From the NCBI GenBank assembly GCA_016715905.1, contig JADJXI010000017.1, positions 434,001-498,000 of the forward strand: a stretch of 64,000 nt of DNA. Direction: 5' to 3'. The stretch comes from Sphingobacteriaceae bacterium (GTDB taxonomy: Bacteria > Bacteroidota > Bacteroidia > B-17B0 > Aurantibacillaceae). Shown here one piece after another: positions 34,812 to 43,853 of this stretch (positions within the stretch are counted from its first letter, which is position 1; every line of letters starts with the position of its first letter). Both the position numbers and the translations under genes were made by a program. The notes under the pieces were generated by a model. It did not search any database. It saw nothing but the letters and a program-made list of their open reading frames with translations, and was not told where the DNA came from.

Positions 34812-36296
34812 ATGAAGAAAATTTTAATAGCAAACCGAGGCGAAATTGCTTTACGTATTATGAAAAGCGCTCGCGAAATGGGAATAAAAACAGTAGCCAT
34901 TTTTTCGGAGGCCGATCGTAATGCGCCATTTGTGCGCTATGCCGATGAGGCCGTTTGTGTTGGTCCACCTCCTAGCGCACAGTCCTACCTTCAAGGGGAT
35001 AAAATAATAGATATCTGCAAGGAATTGGGAGTTGATGCTATACATCCCGGTTACGGCTTTTTAAGTGAGAATGCAGATTTTGCACGTAAAGTAAAAAAAG
35101 CAGGAATTACATTTATTGGCCCTAGTGCAGAAAGTATGGATTTGATGGGAGATAAATTAAGCGCAAAAGCAACAGCTAAAAAAATGAATGTTCCTATGAT
35201 ACCCGGCTCAGATGGCGCAATTAGTGATATACAAGAAGCGGTACGAGTTGCCAAAGAAGTTGGTTTTCCCCTACTTATAAAAGCCAGTGCCGGGGGAGGG
35301 GGAAAAGGCATGCGCTTAGTAGAAAAAGAAAGCGAAATTGAAGAGCAAATGAAATTGGCCATAAGTGAAGCTATTTCAGCTTTTGGCAATGGGGCCGTTT
35401 TTATTGAAAGATATGCAAGTGGACCTCGTCATATTGAAATACAAGTACTGGCCGATAATCACGGAAATTGTGTGTATTTATTCGAACGGGAGTGTAGCAT
35501 ACAGCGACGTCACCAAAAAGTAATTGAAGAGGCACCTAGTTCGGTTTTAACGGAAGAGCTAAGAGAAAAAATGGGCAAATGTGCTGTGGATGTGTGTAAA
35601 GCCTGTAACTACAGCGGTGCAGGAACGGTTGAATTTTTAGTAGATGATAAACTAAATTTTTATTTTTTAGAAATGAATACCCGTTTGCAGGTTGAACATC
35701 CGGTAACGGAAATGATTACGGGACTCGATCTGGTGAAAGAACAAATAAAAGTGGCGCGCAATGAAAAATTAAGCTTTACACAAAAAGATCTCAAAATTAA
35801 TGGGCATGCTATTGAAGTGAGGGTTTGTGCGGAAGATCCTTCCAACAATTTTTTACCGGATATCGGAAAATTGGTCGTGTACAAAACTCCTTCAGGGCCC
35901 GGAGTTCGCGTAGATGATGGTTTTGAAGAAGGTATGGATATTCCGATTTATTACGACCCCATGATAGCCAAATTGGTAGTGCATGGCAAAGACAGAAAAG
36001 ATGCGATTGATAAAATGTTGCGCGCCATTAACGATTATAAAATTATAGGCGTAGAAACTACACTTGATTTTTGCAAATTTGTTTTACATCACAAAGCATT
36101 TATAAGCGGGGATTTTGATACGGGCTTTATAAAAAATTTCTTCACCCCCGAATTATTGTACCCAAAACAGGAAGAGTTAAATCTGGTAGCAGCCCTCGCC
36201 GCATCCATCATTCAAAATCAAAGCACTCAAAAACCCGCCCTCGCTGAAAATGGGGCTGTTAAAAAAAGCAAATGGAAAGAAAGACGCTTAGAATGA
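34812..36296 (+). CDS. accC: acetyl-CoA carboxylase biotin carboxylase subunit
   Basis: 494 residues. AccC carboxylates biotin on AccB using ATP and bicarbonate, the first step of malonyl-CoA synthesis. Visible features are 'ILIANRGEIALRI' at the N-terminus, 'HPGYGFLSENADFA', the ATP-grasp loop 'KASAGGGGKGMR' (~158-169), 'FIERYASGPRHIEIQVLAD', 'QRRHQKVIEEAPS', and catalytic 'EMNTRLQVEHPVTE' (Arg, Glu, Glu). A ~45-residue C-terminal extension beyond the E. coli length ends in a basic tail. accB is not adjacent. A closely related acyl-CoA carboxylase subunit cannot be excluded. Confidence 0.9.
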   Translation: MKKILIANRGEIALRIMKSAREMGIKTVAIFSEADRNAPFVRYADEAVCVGPPPSAQSYLQGDKIIDICKELGVDAIHPGYGFLSENADFARKVKKAGITFIGPSAESMDLMGDKLSAKATAKKMNVPMIPGSDGAISDIQEAVRVAKEVGFPLLIKASAGGGGKGMRLVEKESEIEEQMKLAISEAISAFGNGAVFIERYASGPRHIEIQVLADNHGNCVYLFERECSIQRRHQKVIEEAPSSVLTEELREKMGKCAVDVCKACNYSGAGTVEFLVDDKLNFYFLEMNTRLQVEHPVTEMITGLDLVKEQIKVARNEKLSFTQKDLKINGHAIEVRVCAEDPSNNFLPDIGKLVVYKTPSGPGVRVDDGFEEGMDIPIYYDPMIAKLVVHGKDRKDAIDKMLRAINDYKIIGVETTLDFCKFVLHHKAFISGDFDTGFIKNFFTPELLYPKQEELNLVAALAASIIQNQSTQKPALAENGAVKKSKWKERRLE

Positions 36297-36344
36297 GTTG
36301 TAACTTAAAGGTTACTTCAAGCGTATAATAGTATAAATAGTTGT

Positions 36345-36980
36345 ATGATGTGGTTAAGCTCACCTATTTTTAAGTCGTGTTTAAAAACAATACCTGTTTT
36401 TTTGATTTTGCTTTGTCCTAATTTTAACGCACAAAATATAGCTTCAGATATTACTAGTACACCGGAATATGGATACCGTTGTAGAGCCGTAGTTGAAGAA
36501 GGGGATACCATACCTGTGTTCGATATTTCCGATATTGATATTTATACTACTTACGTTTATAAAACGAAATACCATTATGAACAATGGACCAGAACCAAAC
36601 ATAACGTAAAAAAAGTTTATCCTTATGCCATTTTAGCCGCAGCAAAATTGAAAGAATACGATAAGGCCCTGGCGAAAATTGAAGATGAGCAAATGAAAAA
36701 AGTATTTTTGAAATGTTGCGAACGAGATTTAAGAAAAGAGTTTGAAGATGAGTTAAAACAAATGAGCGTTTCACAAGGCAAAATTCTCATGAAGCTGATT
36801 GATCGGGAAAGTGGAAAAACTACTTATGAAATTGTTGCTCAACTTCGAGGCTCATTTCAGGCGGCCATGTGGAATGCTTTAGCCACTTTGTTTGGCAACA
36901 ACATGAAAGTAAAATTTGATCCCATAGAAGATATAATGGTGGAAAGAGCGATTAAATTGGTAGAAACGGGACAGATTTAG
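36345..36980 (+). CDS. DUF4294 domain-containing exported protein
   Basis: 211 residues. A signal peptide ends near Phe-Asn-Ala-Gln. The DUF4294 core follows: 'VEEGDTIPVFDISDIDIYT', 'VKKVYPYAILAAAKLKEYD', 'CERDLRKEFEDELKQMSVSQGKILMKLIDRE'-type helix (given in parts) and 'LRGSFQAAMWNALATLFG'. The family is confined to Bacteroidota and its function is unknown. It is plausibly periplasmic. It ends directly against the tail of the convergent frameshifted gene at 36981. Confidence 0.85.
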   Translation: MMWLSSPIFKSCLKTIPVFLILLCPNFNAQNIASDITSTPEYGYRCRAVVEEGDTIPVFDISDIDIYTTYVYKTKYHYEQWTRTKHNVKKVYPYAILAAAKLKEYDKALAKIEDEQMKKVFLKCCERDLRKEFEDELKQMSVSQGKILMKLIDRESGKTTYEIVAQLRGSFQAAMWNALATLFGNNMKVKFDPIEDIMVERAIKLVETGQI

Positions 36981-37342
36981 CTACCCGTGAAACACCTTTG
37001 ATTTTACGATTAATTCGTTTTCTATTTCCAGTAATTCCCCTACCAATAAATCACTTTCTCCACTTACTTTGCGAATATATTCCATAAAACACCGTGTTCG
37101 TCGGCAATAATTTTAACCGGTTCATAGCGCAAATCCGGTAATTTTTCAAAGGCTTGGCCCGACCAGGCTTTTAATTCATTTTTACCCTGAATAAATCCCT
37201 TTGTTTCGGGTTTCGCCAATTTTAATTTAGGACTATAATGAATAGCGTTGTTATCGTATAAACTTAACAAATTTTGGAGGTTTTTAGTGTTAAAGGCCTC
37301 GAACCAATTCACAGCGATTTGTTTATTTTTTGCAGTTTTCAT
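36981..37342 (-). pseudogene. NTF2-like / SnoaL-like small protein gene, broken by a one-base frameshift
   Basis: The N-terminal part (from ATG 37342, 'MKTAKNKQIAVNWFEAFNTK') runs to about residue 92 and meets a premature TAA. The remaining family sequence continues in another frame: 'FMEYIRKVSGESDLLVGELL', then 'EIENELIVKSKVFHG' and stop at 36981-36983. Adding one T to the T4 run at 37086-37089 (minus strand GTTTTATGG) joins the two parts into a ~120-residue protein of normal length. The fold holds diverse small-molecule enzymes and binding proteins. Either a recent mutation or a homopolymer sequencing error. Confidence 0.82.
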
Positions 37343-37378
37343 TTTTGCCAAATTAATAATATTCTTTAACTTCATAGC

Positions 37379-38152
37379 ATGGTTAAAAAAATTCTAATTA
37401 TTGTTTGCATGTTCGCTATTTCAGTTAGCGCTCAAACTAAAAAAGGTACACCAAAAGGAAAAAAGAAACCGGTGGTTGTTGAAGATTCAACCGCAGTAGT
37501 TGAAGAAGAAGAAGAATTGGACCCGATGGAAGCCTTAGAGAAAACCCTTGACTTGGAAGTGGAATTGGACGCCATGACAGGAAAAGAGATTAAACATCCG
37601 GAAATTAAACGTAAAAATGACTCTTTACGTAAGGATTTAAGAGATAGATTGAAGAAAGAGCGATTATCATTCAGGGCCTGGACACAAAGACCAAATCCAA
37701 AGGCCAAAAAACCTGAAAAAATGAAACTATGTATAAACATTGTATACAAAGACACTTTTGTGATTCATAAAGTAAATGATACGATTTGTGTGGATCCGGA
37801 AGTTTCAAGAGTGTTAATGGAAAAGTTGATTGGAGATACACTTTATCAATATCTTTATATCGATGCCTTTAATAAATCGGCCGATCAGCTATGTGCAGCC
37901 GGACACGAAACCAAATTGTATTTTGTGAAATGGAATATTAAAACCATGAAAACAAAGTGGAAGCATAAAACAATTTCATCTTGTACCAAAGGCATTACCA
38001 ATATGACAAAAACGTCAATTAAAGACTGGGATAAGTCAGCCCCGTTGGAAATCAAATACAATAGGGGATTGAACTTCACGGAATTAATTATTGATCCTGC
38101 AAAACCACAACTCGGATTTCAGATTTCGAAAGACGAAAACACGGATGATTAA
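37379..38152 (+). CDS. exported protein of unknown function
   Basis: 257 residues. Signal peptide 'MVKKILIIVCMFAISVSAQ', then a low-complexity basic/acidic linker ('KKGTPKGKKKPVVVEDS', a Glu run), then a globular C-terminal part (~90-250) with conserved-looking Cys and Trp residues. No domain recognised. It diverges from the frameshifted NTF2-like gene with only ~36 bp between the likely starts. Confidence 0.6.
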   Translation: MVKKILIIVCMFAISVSAQTKKGTPKGKKKPVVVEDSTAVVEEEEELDPMEALEKTLDLEVELDAMTGKEIKHPEIKRKNDSLRKDLRDRLKKERLSFRAWTQRPNPKAKKPEKMKLCINIVYKDTFVIHKVNDTICVDPEVSRVLMEKLIGDTLYQYLYIDAFNKSADQLCAAGHETKLYFVKWNIKTMKTKWKHKTISSCTKGITNMTKTSIKDWDKSAPLEIKYNRGLNFTELIIDPAKPQLGFQISKDENTDD

Positions 38153-38197
38153 ATATAAATTATACTTTGTCTATCTGTAATTCTATACACGCGAAAA

Positions 38198-39280
38198 TTG
38201 AATGGGTATAAAATAATACTTTTCCCTTTTTCATTTTTGTATGGACTTGTAACCGGTTTCAGAAATAAACTTTTTGATTGGGGAATTTTAACTCAAAAAA
38301 AATTTGACGTACATACCATTGGCGTAGGTAATTTGGCCGTTGGCGGAGCAGGCAAAACGCCTTTAGTTGAATATTTAATTACTCTTGTAAAAAAAGAAGG
38401 GGTGAAATGCGCAGCACTTAGCAGAGGATATAAACGAAAAACAAAAGGTTTTGTGTTGGCTGATGATGAAAGCGGAGTAAAAGATGTTGGCGACGAGCCC
38501 CTCATGTACAAATTGAAACATCAAATTACAGTTGCCGTTGATGCCTCAAGGGTAAGTGGAGTTAAACAATTATTGGCAACAGAATTTCCGCCCAAAGTAA
38601 TTATACTGGATGATGTTTTTCAGCATAGATATATAAAAGTTGGATTAAGTATTGTTGTGAGCGATTTTGGCAATTTATATTTTAATGATAGTATTTTGCC
38701 TGGAGGAAGACTTCGCGAATACAAATCAGGAATAGCACGAGCAGATATTATAGTAATTACAAAAACACCGGATAACACCACTCCCGTTGAGATTAGAAAT
38801 GTTTTAAAGGACGTAAAACCAATGGCGCACCAACGCGTGTTTTTTTCTTATATAAAATATGGAGAGCTGTATTCTCTAACCGATCCATTTAATAAAATTG
38901 ACACCTTAAATGATTTATTCCGATTCCGGATCATTGCATTTACAGGAATTGCAAATGCAACACCCATGATCAATTATTTACGTGAATATGCCAGCGAAGT
39001 AAGTCACTTACCATTTAATGACCACCATGAGTTTATTCCGAAAGATCTGGAGGATATAGAGCGTTATTATAATAGTTTTGAAGGGGGAAATAAAATTATA
39101 GTAACTACTGAAAAAGACATGATGCGATTGATGGATGAAAGTGTGAGTCATATTGCGAAAAGAATGAATATTTTTGTGCTTCCAATTGAAATTACCTTTA
39201 AAGAAAAGGAAGAAGAGTTTAATAATGAAATATTAAAATATGTTAGATCAAATAGAATTTACCACCAAAAGTATACTTGA
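38198..39280 (+). CDS. lpxK: tetraacyldisaccharide 4'-kinase LpxK
   Basis: 360 residues. LpxK phosphorylates the 4' position of the lipid A disaccharide at the inner membrane. The start is a TTG at 38198, required to include the N-terminal membrane helix 'LFPFSFLYGLVTGFRN'. Walker A is 'VGNLAVGGAGKTPLVEYL' (~43-60), then 'LSRGYKRKTKGF', 'DVGDEPLMY', 'DDVFQHRYIKVGLSIVVSDF' (Walker B region) and 'LPGGRLREYKSGIARAD'. Its end overlaps the purine nucleoside phosphorylase start by 41 nt. Confidence 0.93.
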   Translation: MNGYKIILFPFSFLYGLVTGFRNKLFDWGILTQKKFDVHTIGVGNLAVGGAGKTPLVEYLITLVKKEGVKCAALSRGYKRKTKGFVLADDESGVKDVGDEPLMYKLKHQITVAVDASRVSGVKQLLATEFPPKVIILDDVFQHRYIKVGLSIVVSDFGNLYFNDSILPGGRLREYKSGIARADIIVITKTPDNTTPVEIRNVLKDVKPMAHQRVFFSYIKYGELYSLTDPFNKIDTLNDLFRFRIIAFTGIANATPMINYLREYASEVSHLPFNDHHEFIPKDLEDIERYYNSFEGGNKIIVTTEKDMMRLMDESVSHIAKRMNIFVLPIEITFKEKEEEFNNEILKYVRSNRIYHQKYT

Positions 39281-40055
39281 AGAAACCAAAAATTTTAAAC
39301 CAAGTGTTGGAATTATTTTAGGCACCGGATTAGGGGGATTGGTGAAGGAAATAACTGTAGAGTTTGCTATTCCTTATAATGAAATTCCTAATTTTCCGGT
39401 AAGTACAGTTCAAGGTCATAGCGGCAAATTAATTTTCGGGGATTTAGGAGGAAAAAAAGTAATGGCCATGCAGGGCCGCTTTCATTTTTATGAGGGCTAT
39501 AGCATGCAACAAATTACTTTTCCGGTTCGGGTGATGAAAGCTTTAGGGATAAAAACATTAATTGTTAGTAACGCCAGTGGAGGCATGAACCCTAATTTTG
39601 AAGTGGGAGAAATCATGTTCATTAATGATCACATTAATTTGTTTCCAACTAATCCTTTGATTGGAAAAAATGAAGACAGTCTTGGACCGCGTTTTCCGGA
39701 TATGAGTGAGGCCTATAAAAAAGAGTATTTACAATTGGCAAAACAAATCGCAATTGAAAATAATATAAAAGTAAGTGAAGGTGTGTATGCCGGCTTAACC
39801 GGGCCCTGCTTCGAAACGCCTGCAGAATATCGCTATTTGTGGAGAATTGGTGCCGATGCTGTTGGTATGAGTACTGTTCCGGAAGTGATTGTAGCTAAAC
39901 ATTCCGGCATGGAATGCTTTGGTATTAGCATAGTTACAGATTTAGGTGTTGAAGGTATTGTGCAAACCGTTAGTCATGAAGAAGTTCAGCATATTGCTAA
40001 AATGCAGGAGCCAAAAATGAGTTTAATTGTTAGGGAACTGATTAAAAGACTATAG
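39240..40055 (+). CDS. punA: purine nucleoside phosphorylase (trimeric PNP family)
   Basis: 271 residues. It converts purine nucleosides and phosphate to free base and (deoxy)ribose 1-phosphate. The family start 'ILGTGLGGLVKEI', phosphate-site 'VQGHSGKL' and 'MQGRFHFYEGYS', 'VSNASGGMNPNFEVGEIM', 'LTGPCFETPAEYR', 'GADAVGMSTVPEVI' and 'ISIVTDLG' match the human-type trimeric class. The 41-nt overlap with lpxK is real, because the N-terminal helix before ILGTG is part of the fold. Confidence 0.93.
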   Translation: MLDQIEFTTKSILEETKNFKPSVGIILGTGLGGLVKEITVEFAIPYNEIPNFPVSTVQGHSGKLIFGDLGGKKVMAMQGRFHFYEGYSMQQITFPVRVMKALGIKTLIVSNASGGMNPNFEVGEIMFINDHINLFPTNPLIGKNEDSLGPRFPDMSEAYKKEYLQLAKQIAIENNIKVSEGVYAGLTGPCFETPAEYRYLWRIGADAVGMSTVPEVIVAKHSGMECFGISIVTDLGVEGIVQTVSHEEVQHIAKMQEPKMSLIVRELIKRL

Positions 40056-41147
40056 AGCTTTTAAACTTTCTGATAATAAGCGATGAAAATGATGCGTCCC
40101 CTGTTCCCGATTTACCGAATATCGTCCATGAGAATATAACCTCGATTGTACTCCAAGCTGAACGCTTTCAACTATTTCTTCATCTTCCATTTCTACGGTA
40201 TGTAAGTCGCCGCCTGCACCGGTAAAATTTTCTTTTTCTTCAAATACATAAGTCAGGTAACACACTTTACATTGGTTTACGCCTGTTGGTTTAACAATAT
40301 TCACCGATAAGCCCCAAGGGTAAAAATTGAGCATTAAATTGGGGTAGGCCCAAAAATAATAACCGGCAATTTTTTTACCATAGTCAATGGAACTTTCCGG
40401 CAGTTCAAAACAATCGTCCCCGTCTTTAGCTATACCAATTTGTAAATTAGAATAAGGGAATAATTCAGTGGTGTATTCTCCAAAGTCAAGTACGTCATTT
40501 AGTCCGGCATGAACAAAAGGAATGTGAAATCCTTCAAGATAGTTTTCACAATACAGGGCCCAATTACTTTCAATTGGGTAATCTCTGCATTTGGATTTTT
40601 GAAGAATTAACTTATCCATGGGAAACCAATGTAATCGTTCCTGTATTTCACCAAAAATTTCTTTGGCTTCCACTTTTGGATGCAAAGAGGTAAATATTAA
40701 TTTTCCCCAGGTAAATACCGCAAGTTTTTTCAAGTGATCTTCATCGGAAGGAAAGTTGCAAACTTCCTTAAATTCAGGCATAGAAATGAATTGGCCTTTT
40801 AGATCAAACCTTCTTCCGTGGTATTTGCAAACCAATTGATTCAGTTTACATTTTTCTTTCACCAATAAATTTCCGCGATGTGTGCACACGTTGCTTAAGC
40901 ACATTAACTCTTCGCTTTTACTTTTAATTAAGATAATATGCTCATTTAAAAATCCCTCTAAAAGTGTAACAGGAATTATAGTTTCAGTTTCGCTAAAATT
41001 ATCTTGGTCAGCCACCAACTGCCAGCTGTTGAAAAAAAGCGTTTCTTTTAAATATTCAAATACGTCAGCACTGTTGTACACATCCGTATGAATAGTTTGG
41101 GCTACCGCAATATTTTCATCTACAAAATATTTAGCTAGATTTTTAAT
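40050..41147 (-). CDS. Rieske non-heme iron oxygenase, alpha subunit-like, with apparent AUU start
   Basis: About 365 residues if started at ATT 41145-41147; the only canonical start, GTG at 41081, would remove the family N-terminus 'YFVDENIAVAQTIHTDVYNS'. The Rieske [2Fe-2S] motif is CTH-x16-CKYH (~residues 88-110). The mononuclear iron site is 'NYLEGFHIPFVHAGLND' (His-x4-His). No ferredoxin or reductase gene is nearby. Single-gene Bacteroidota members resemble choline or carnitine monooxygenase-type oxygenases; the substrate is unknown. It overlaps the phosphorylase gene convergently by 6 nt. Confidence 0.85.
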   Translation of the reverse strand: MKNLAKYFVDENIAVAQTIHTDVYNSADVFEYLKETLFFNSWQLVADQDNFSETETIIPVTLLEGFLNEHIILIKSKSEELMCLSNVCTHRGNLLVKEKCKLNQLVCKYHGRRFDLKGQFISMPEFKEVCNFPSDEDHLKKLAVFTWGKLIFTSLHPKVEAKEIFGEIQERLHWFPMDKLILQKSKCRDYPIESNWALYCENYLEGFHIPFVHAGLNDVLDFGEYTTELFPYSNLQIGIAKDGDDCFELPESSIDYGKKIAGYYFWAYPNLMLNFYPWGLSVNIVKPTGVNQCKVCYLTYVFEEKENFTGAGGDLHTVEMEDEEIVESVQLGVQSRLYSHGRYSVNREQGTHHFHRLLSESLKAL

Positions 41148-41149
41148 AA

Positions 41150-41623
41150 TTATTGTTTTGAAGAAGTACTAAAGTAGTATTTGTTTTCAGTAAATAAAGC
41201 ATAATTCTGAAAAATTTTAATTTGAATGGCCGAATCATTTGTAGTGCTGGTTCCGTTCATTAAGGTTTTAAACTCAAAGTGGGGAACTGGTGCGTGTTCG
41301 TCTTTTAATTCGTAAACACATTCATATTTTAAACCCGGCATATAATGTAATTTTATGATGCTGTCATTTTCTGTACCGGTGAAATGTCCGTTTTCAATCT
41401 GAATCACAATTTTACTTTTTTTATTTTCGGGAACAATAAAATAAAACTCACTGCCTTTTGTTTTGGTGATTGAATCTGTTTTATTCCCTTTTTGAAAATA
41501 AATAATATCCGATTCTTTTTTAATAGTAAAAGCGGATTGAGCCGGGGAAATTAAAGGCAAGCAATAAAAAAGTAAATAAATTAAATATGTGCTTTTGTGT
41601 TTAATTTCGAAAAAATGTAGCAA
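41150..41623 (-). CDS. exported protein of unknown function
   Basis: 157 residues from a TTG at 41623. An alternative ATT at 41603-41605 gives a cleaner signal peptide ('KHKSTYLIYLLFYCLPLISPAQ' with its Lys-rich start) and sits 6 nt after a -7-like TACATTTT. The mature part is beta-rich with no recognised domain. It lies 10 nt after tatA on the same strand and two bases before the ATT start of the oxygenase gene. Confidence 0.6.
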   Translation of the reverse strand: MLHFFEIKHKSTYLIYLLFYCLPLISPAQSAFTIKKESDIIYFQKGNKTDSITKTKGSEFYFIVPENKKSKIVIQIENGHFTGTENDSIIKLHYMPGLKYECVYELKDEHAPVPHFEFKTLMNGTSTTNDSAIQIKIFQNYALFTENKYYFSTSSKQ

Positions 41624-41633
41624 AAAAATGAAC

Positions 41634-41885
41634 TTACTCTTTGTCTAGTTCTTTCTTCACTTCTTGAATTTGTTCTTCTACCTGTTTGGTAATTCCGCCG
41701 GTACCTTGTTGAATTTCTCGTTGTATACCATCCGTGGCATCTTTAAATTCTCTGATTCCTTTGCCAAGTGTTTTGGCAATACCCGGAATACCTTTACCCC
41801 CGAATAATAATAGAATAACAAAAACGATAAGTACAATTTCGCCTCCGCCTAAATTTAAGAACAATATGTATAAACTAGTACTCAT
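41634..41885 (-). CDS. tatA: Sec-independent translocase protein TatA/TatE
   Basis: 83 residues. A short N-terminal membrane helix ('GEIVLIVFVILLLFGG') is followed by the hinge 'GKGIPGIAKTLGKGIREFKDA' amphipathic helix and a charged tail, the TatA pattern. TatA forms the pore that exports folded twin-arginine proteins. tatC is not in the window. Its ATG overlaps the stop of a 37-residue membrane peptide (ATGA), so the two are translated together. Confidence 0.9.
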   Translation of the reverse strand: MSTSLYILFLNLGGGEIVLIVFVILLLFGGKGIPGIAKTLGKGIREFKDATDGIQREIQQGTGGITKQVEEQIQEVKKELDKE

Positions 41886-41995
41886 TTTTTTCTTCCGGCC
41901 CTCATAAATTTAAATACTACAATAATTCCGGTGATAAAAACGGCCCCAATAAATAAAGCAATTAAATAATCTCCAAAATCGGCTGAGTGGTTCAT
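41882..41995 (-). CDS. 37-residue membrane peptide coupled to tatA
   Basis: ATG at 41993-41995, stop TGA at 41882-41884 overlapping the tatA ATG. The peptide starts MNHSADFGDY, then has a single membrane segment (LIALFIGAVFITGIIVVF) and a basic tail KFMRAGRKK, giving an N-out/C-in topology by the positive-inside rule. It starts 13 nt after the aspartoacylase-like gene. Too short for family recognition. It may assist TatA or be an independent membrane peptide. Confidence 0.65.
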   Translation of the reverse strand: MNHSADFGDYLIALFIGAVFITGIIVVFKFMRAGRKK

Positions 41996-42008
41996 TTTAC
42001 AAAGTTAA

Positions 42009-42953
42009 TTAATCTATTTCAATTCCAATGTGTATTAAGGCATCTCCTTCATTAACTACAGGTTGGTTGTTTAAACCAAAAATATATCCATCAACCGGAC
42101 TTACTATTTTATTTTCAATATCCCCAAAAGGATTACAAATAAACCCAAGTAAATCACCCTTCATTACATGTGCGCCGTTATTTACCGACATATGAAAAAG
42201 TCCGCTATCGTTGGCTCTTACCCATAAATCTTTTCCTATTTTAATGGAAGAGTTATTGGGAAGTTCGGCATCAATCATGCCAAATGACTTCATTAATCGC
42301 AAACATCCGTTTATACCTTCATTAATCGCGTAATAATCAAAACGCATACTTTCACCGCCTTCATAAACTAAAATGGGTTTTCCTCTTTTGCCGGCTTCAT
42401 GTCTTAAAGCACCAGCTCGATAATTACTATCAATAATTAAAGGAGGTGCAAAACTTTCAGCCAACTTTAAATTATTTCCAACATCAAAAACGCATCGCAA
42501 TTGGGGATGATTATTAATTTTTGCTCCTCCGGTATGAAAATCTACACCAAAATCAATGATGGGCAAAATATGATTTGTAATGTCGTAAGCGATTCGGCTT
42601 CCAAAGGAGCCTTTTTTACTGCCCGGAAAACAACGGTTTAAATCTCTTCCATCGGGCAAATCCCTGCTTCCGTATAAAAAAGAGACAATATTAATTACCG
42701 GTAAAACAACCAGCGAACCGCATTTTAAATCCTGAACTTCTTCCCGAATTAAAATTTTACGAACTATTTCAATTCCATTGGTTTCTTCTCCGTGCATGCC
42801 CGCACTTAACAACATGGTTGGGCCCTGTTTTTTTGCCCGAATTACCTGTACCGGAATTTGAATGTTAGTTTTAGTGTGCAGCTCATAGGAATTCAGAACT
42901 ACTGTTTTTCGCTCTCCCGGCGCAACGTGTTGTTTATTTATTATTATTGGCAA
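42009..42953 (-). CDS. succinylglutamate desuccinylase/aspartoacylase family hydrolase
   Basis: 314 residues. M14-like zinc hydrolase: 'LLSAGMHGEETNG' holds the His-x2-Glu zinc pair, 'DLNRCFPG' the substrate Arg, and 'IIDFGVDFHTGG' the third ligand His. The C-terminal part has a beta-barrel-like lipoyl-type domain ('SPVDGYIFGLNNQPVVNEGDAL'). Family members cleave acyl-amino acids. It starts 3 nt after rimK. RimK, a retropepsin-like protein and an AstE/AspA-like hydrolase recur together, and amino-acid or peptide conjugate turnover is inferred. Confidence 0.88.
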   Translation of the reverse strand: MPIIINKQHVAPGERKTVVLNSYELHTKTNIQIPVQVIRAKKQGPTMLLSAGMHGEETNGIEIVRKILIREEVQDLKCGSLVVLPVINIVSFLYGSRDLPDGRDLNRCFPGSKKGSFGSRIAYDITNHILPIIDFGVDFHTGGAKINNHPQLRCVFDVGNNLKLAESFAPPLIIDSNYRAGALRHEAGKRGKPILVYEGGESMRFDYYAINEGINGCLRLMKSFGMIDAELPNNSSIKIGKDLWVRANDSGLFHMSVNNGAHVMKGDLLGFICNPFGDIENKIVSPVDGYIFGLNNQPVVNEGDALIHIGIEID

Positions 42954-42956
42954 ATT

Positions 42957-43853
42957 TTACTCTCCTGGCTTATTAAATTCATTTCTTTCAACATACTCAA
43001 TTATTTTTCCGGCTATATCCACCTTTGTTGCCCCTTCGATTCCTTCCAGACCGGGAGATGAGTTAACTTCCATAACCAAAGGCCCTCTACTAGATTGTAA
43101 CAAATCAACACCGGCAATACCTAATCCTAATTTTTTAGCAGCTTTTATGGCAGTAGATCTTTCTTCGTCGGTTAAACGTATAACTTTGGCTGTTCCGCCT
43201 CTGTGCAAATTACTTCTGAACTCTCCGGGTTTGGCTTGTCTTTTCATGGCTCCCACAACCTGACCATCAACAATAAATACACGCAAATCAGCACCTTTTG
43301 CTTCTTTAATAAATTCCTGCACCAACATGTTTGCATCTAGTTTTAAAAATGCTTCAATTACACTACTGGCCGATTTTTTGTTTTCGGCTAAAATTACGCC
43401 TATACCCTGCGTGCCTTCTAATAATTTAATAACGCAGGGTGCTCCGCCAATACTGTTCACCAAACTATCTATGTCCTCTGCTTTTGGTGAAGATGCAAAT
43501 GCAGTTTTGGGTATTCCAATTCCGGCTCTCGCTAATATTTGTAAACTTCTTAATTTATCTCTGGATCGAACCAAGGCCTGTGATTCAATAGCTGTAAAAA
43601 TCCTCATCATTTCAAATTGACGTACTACTGAAGTTCCAAAAAACGTGGCACTTGCGCCAATACGAGGAATAACAGCTTGAATATTTTTAATGGGCTTGCC
43701 TCCATAATACACATGAGGTTGCCCTTGCTCTATTACTAGAACACACTTCATGTGATCTACCAAAATCATTTCATGTCCACGGGCTGCGCCTGCTTCCAGT
43801 ATTCGCTGCGTGGAATACAAATGACGGTTTCGCGAAAGAACAACAATTCTCAT
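42957..43853 (-). CDS. rimK: RimK-type ATP-grasp alpha-L-glutamate ligase
   Basis: 298 residues, the size of E. coli RimK, which adds glutamates to ribosomal protein S6 and makes poly-glutamate. An N-terminal Rossmann-like part ('IVVLSRNRHLYSTQRI', 'VIPRIGASATFFG') precedes the ATP-grasp fold: 'CVIKLLEGTQGIGVILAENK', 'MLVQEFIKEAKGADLRVFIV' and 'MEVNSSPGLEGIEGAT' (metal Glu and Asn). The protein substrate could be S6 or something else. A 136-bp gap separates it from the RimB-like gene upstream on the same strand. Confidence 0.9.
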   Translation of the reverse strand: MRIVVLSRNRHLYSTQRILEAGAARGHEMILVDHMKCVLVIEQGQPHVYYGGKPIKNIQAVIPRIGASATFFGTSVVRQFEMMRIFTAIESQALVRSRDKLRSLQILARAGIGIPKTAFASSPKAEDIDSLVNSIGGAPCVIKLLEGTQGIGVILAENKKSASSVIEAFLKLDANMLVQEFIKEAKGADLRVFIVDGQVVGAMKRQAKPGEFRSNLHRGGTAKVIRLTDEERSTAIKAAKKLGLGIAGVDLLQSSRGPLVMEVNSSPGLEGIEGATKVDIAGKIIEYVERNEFNKPGE

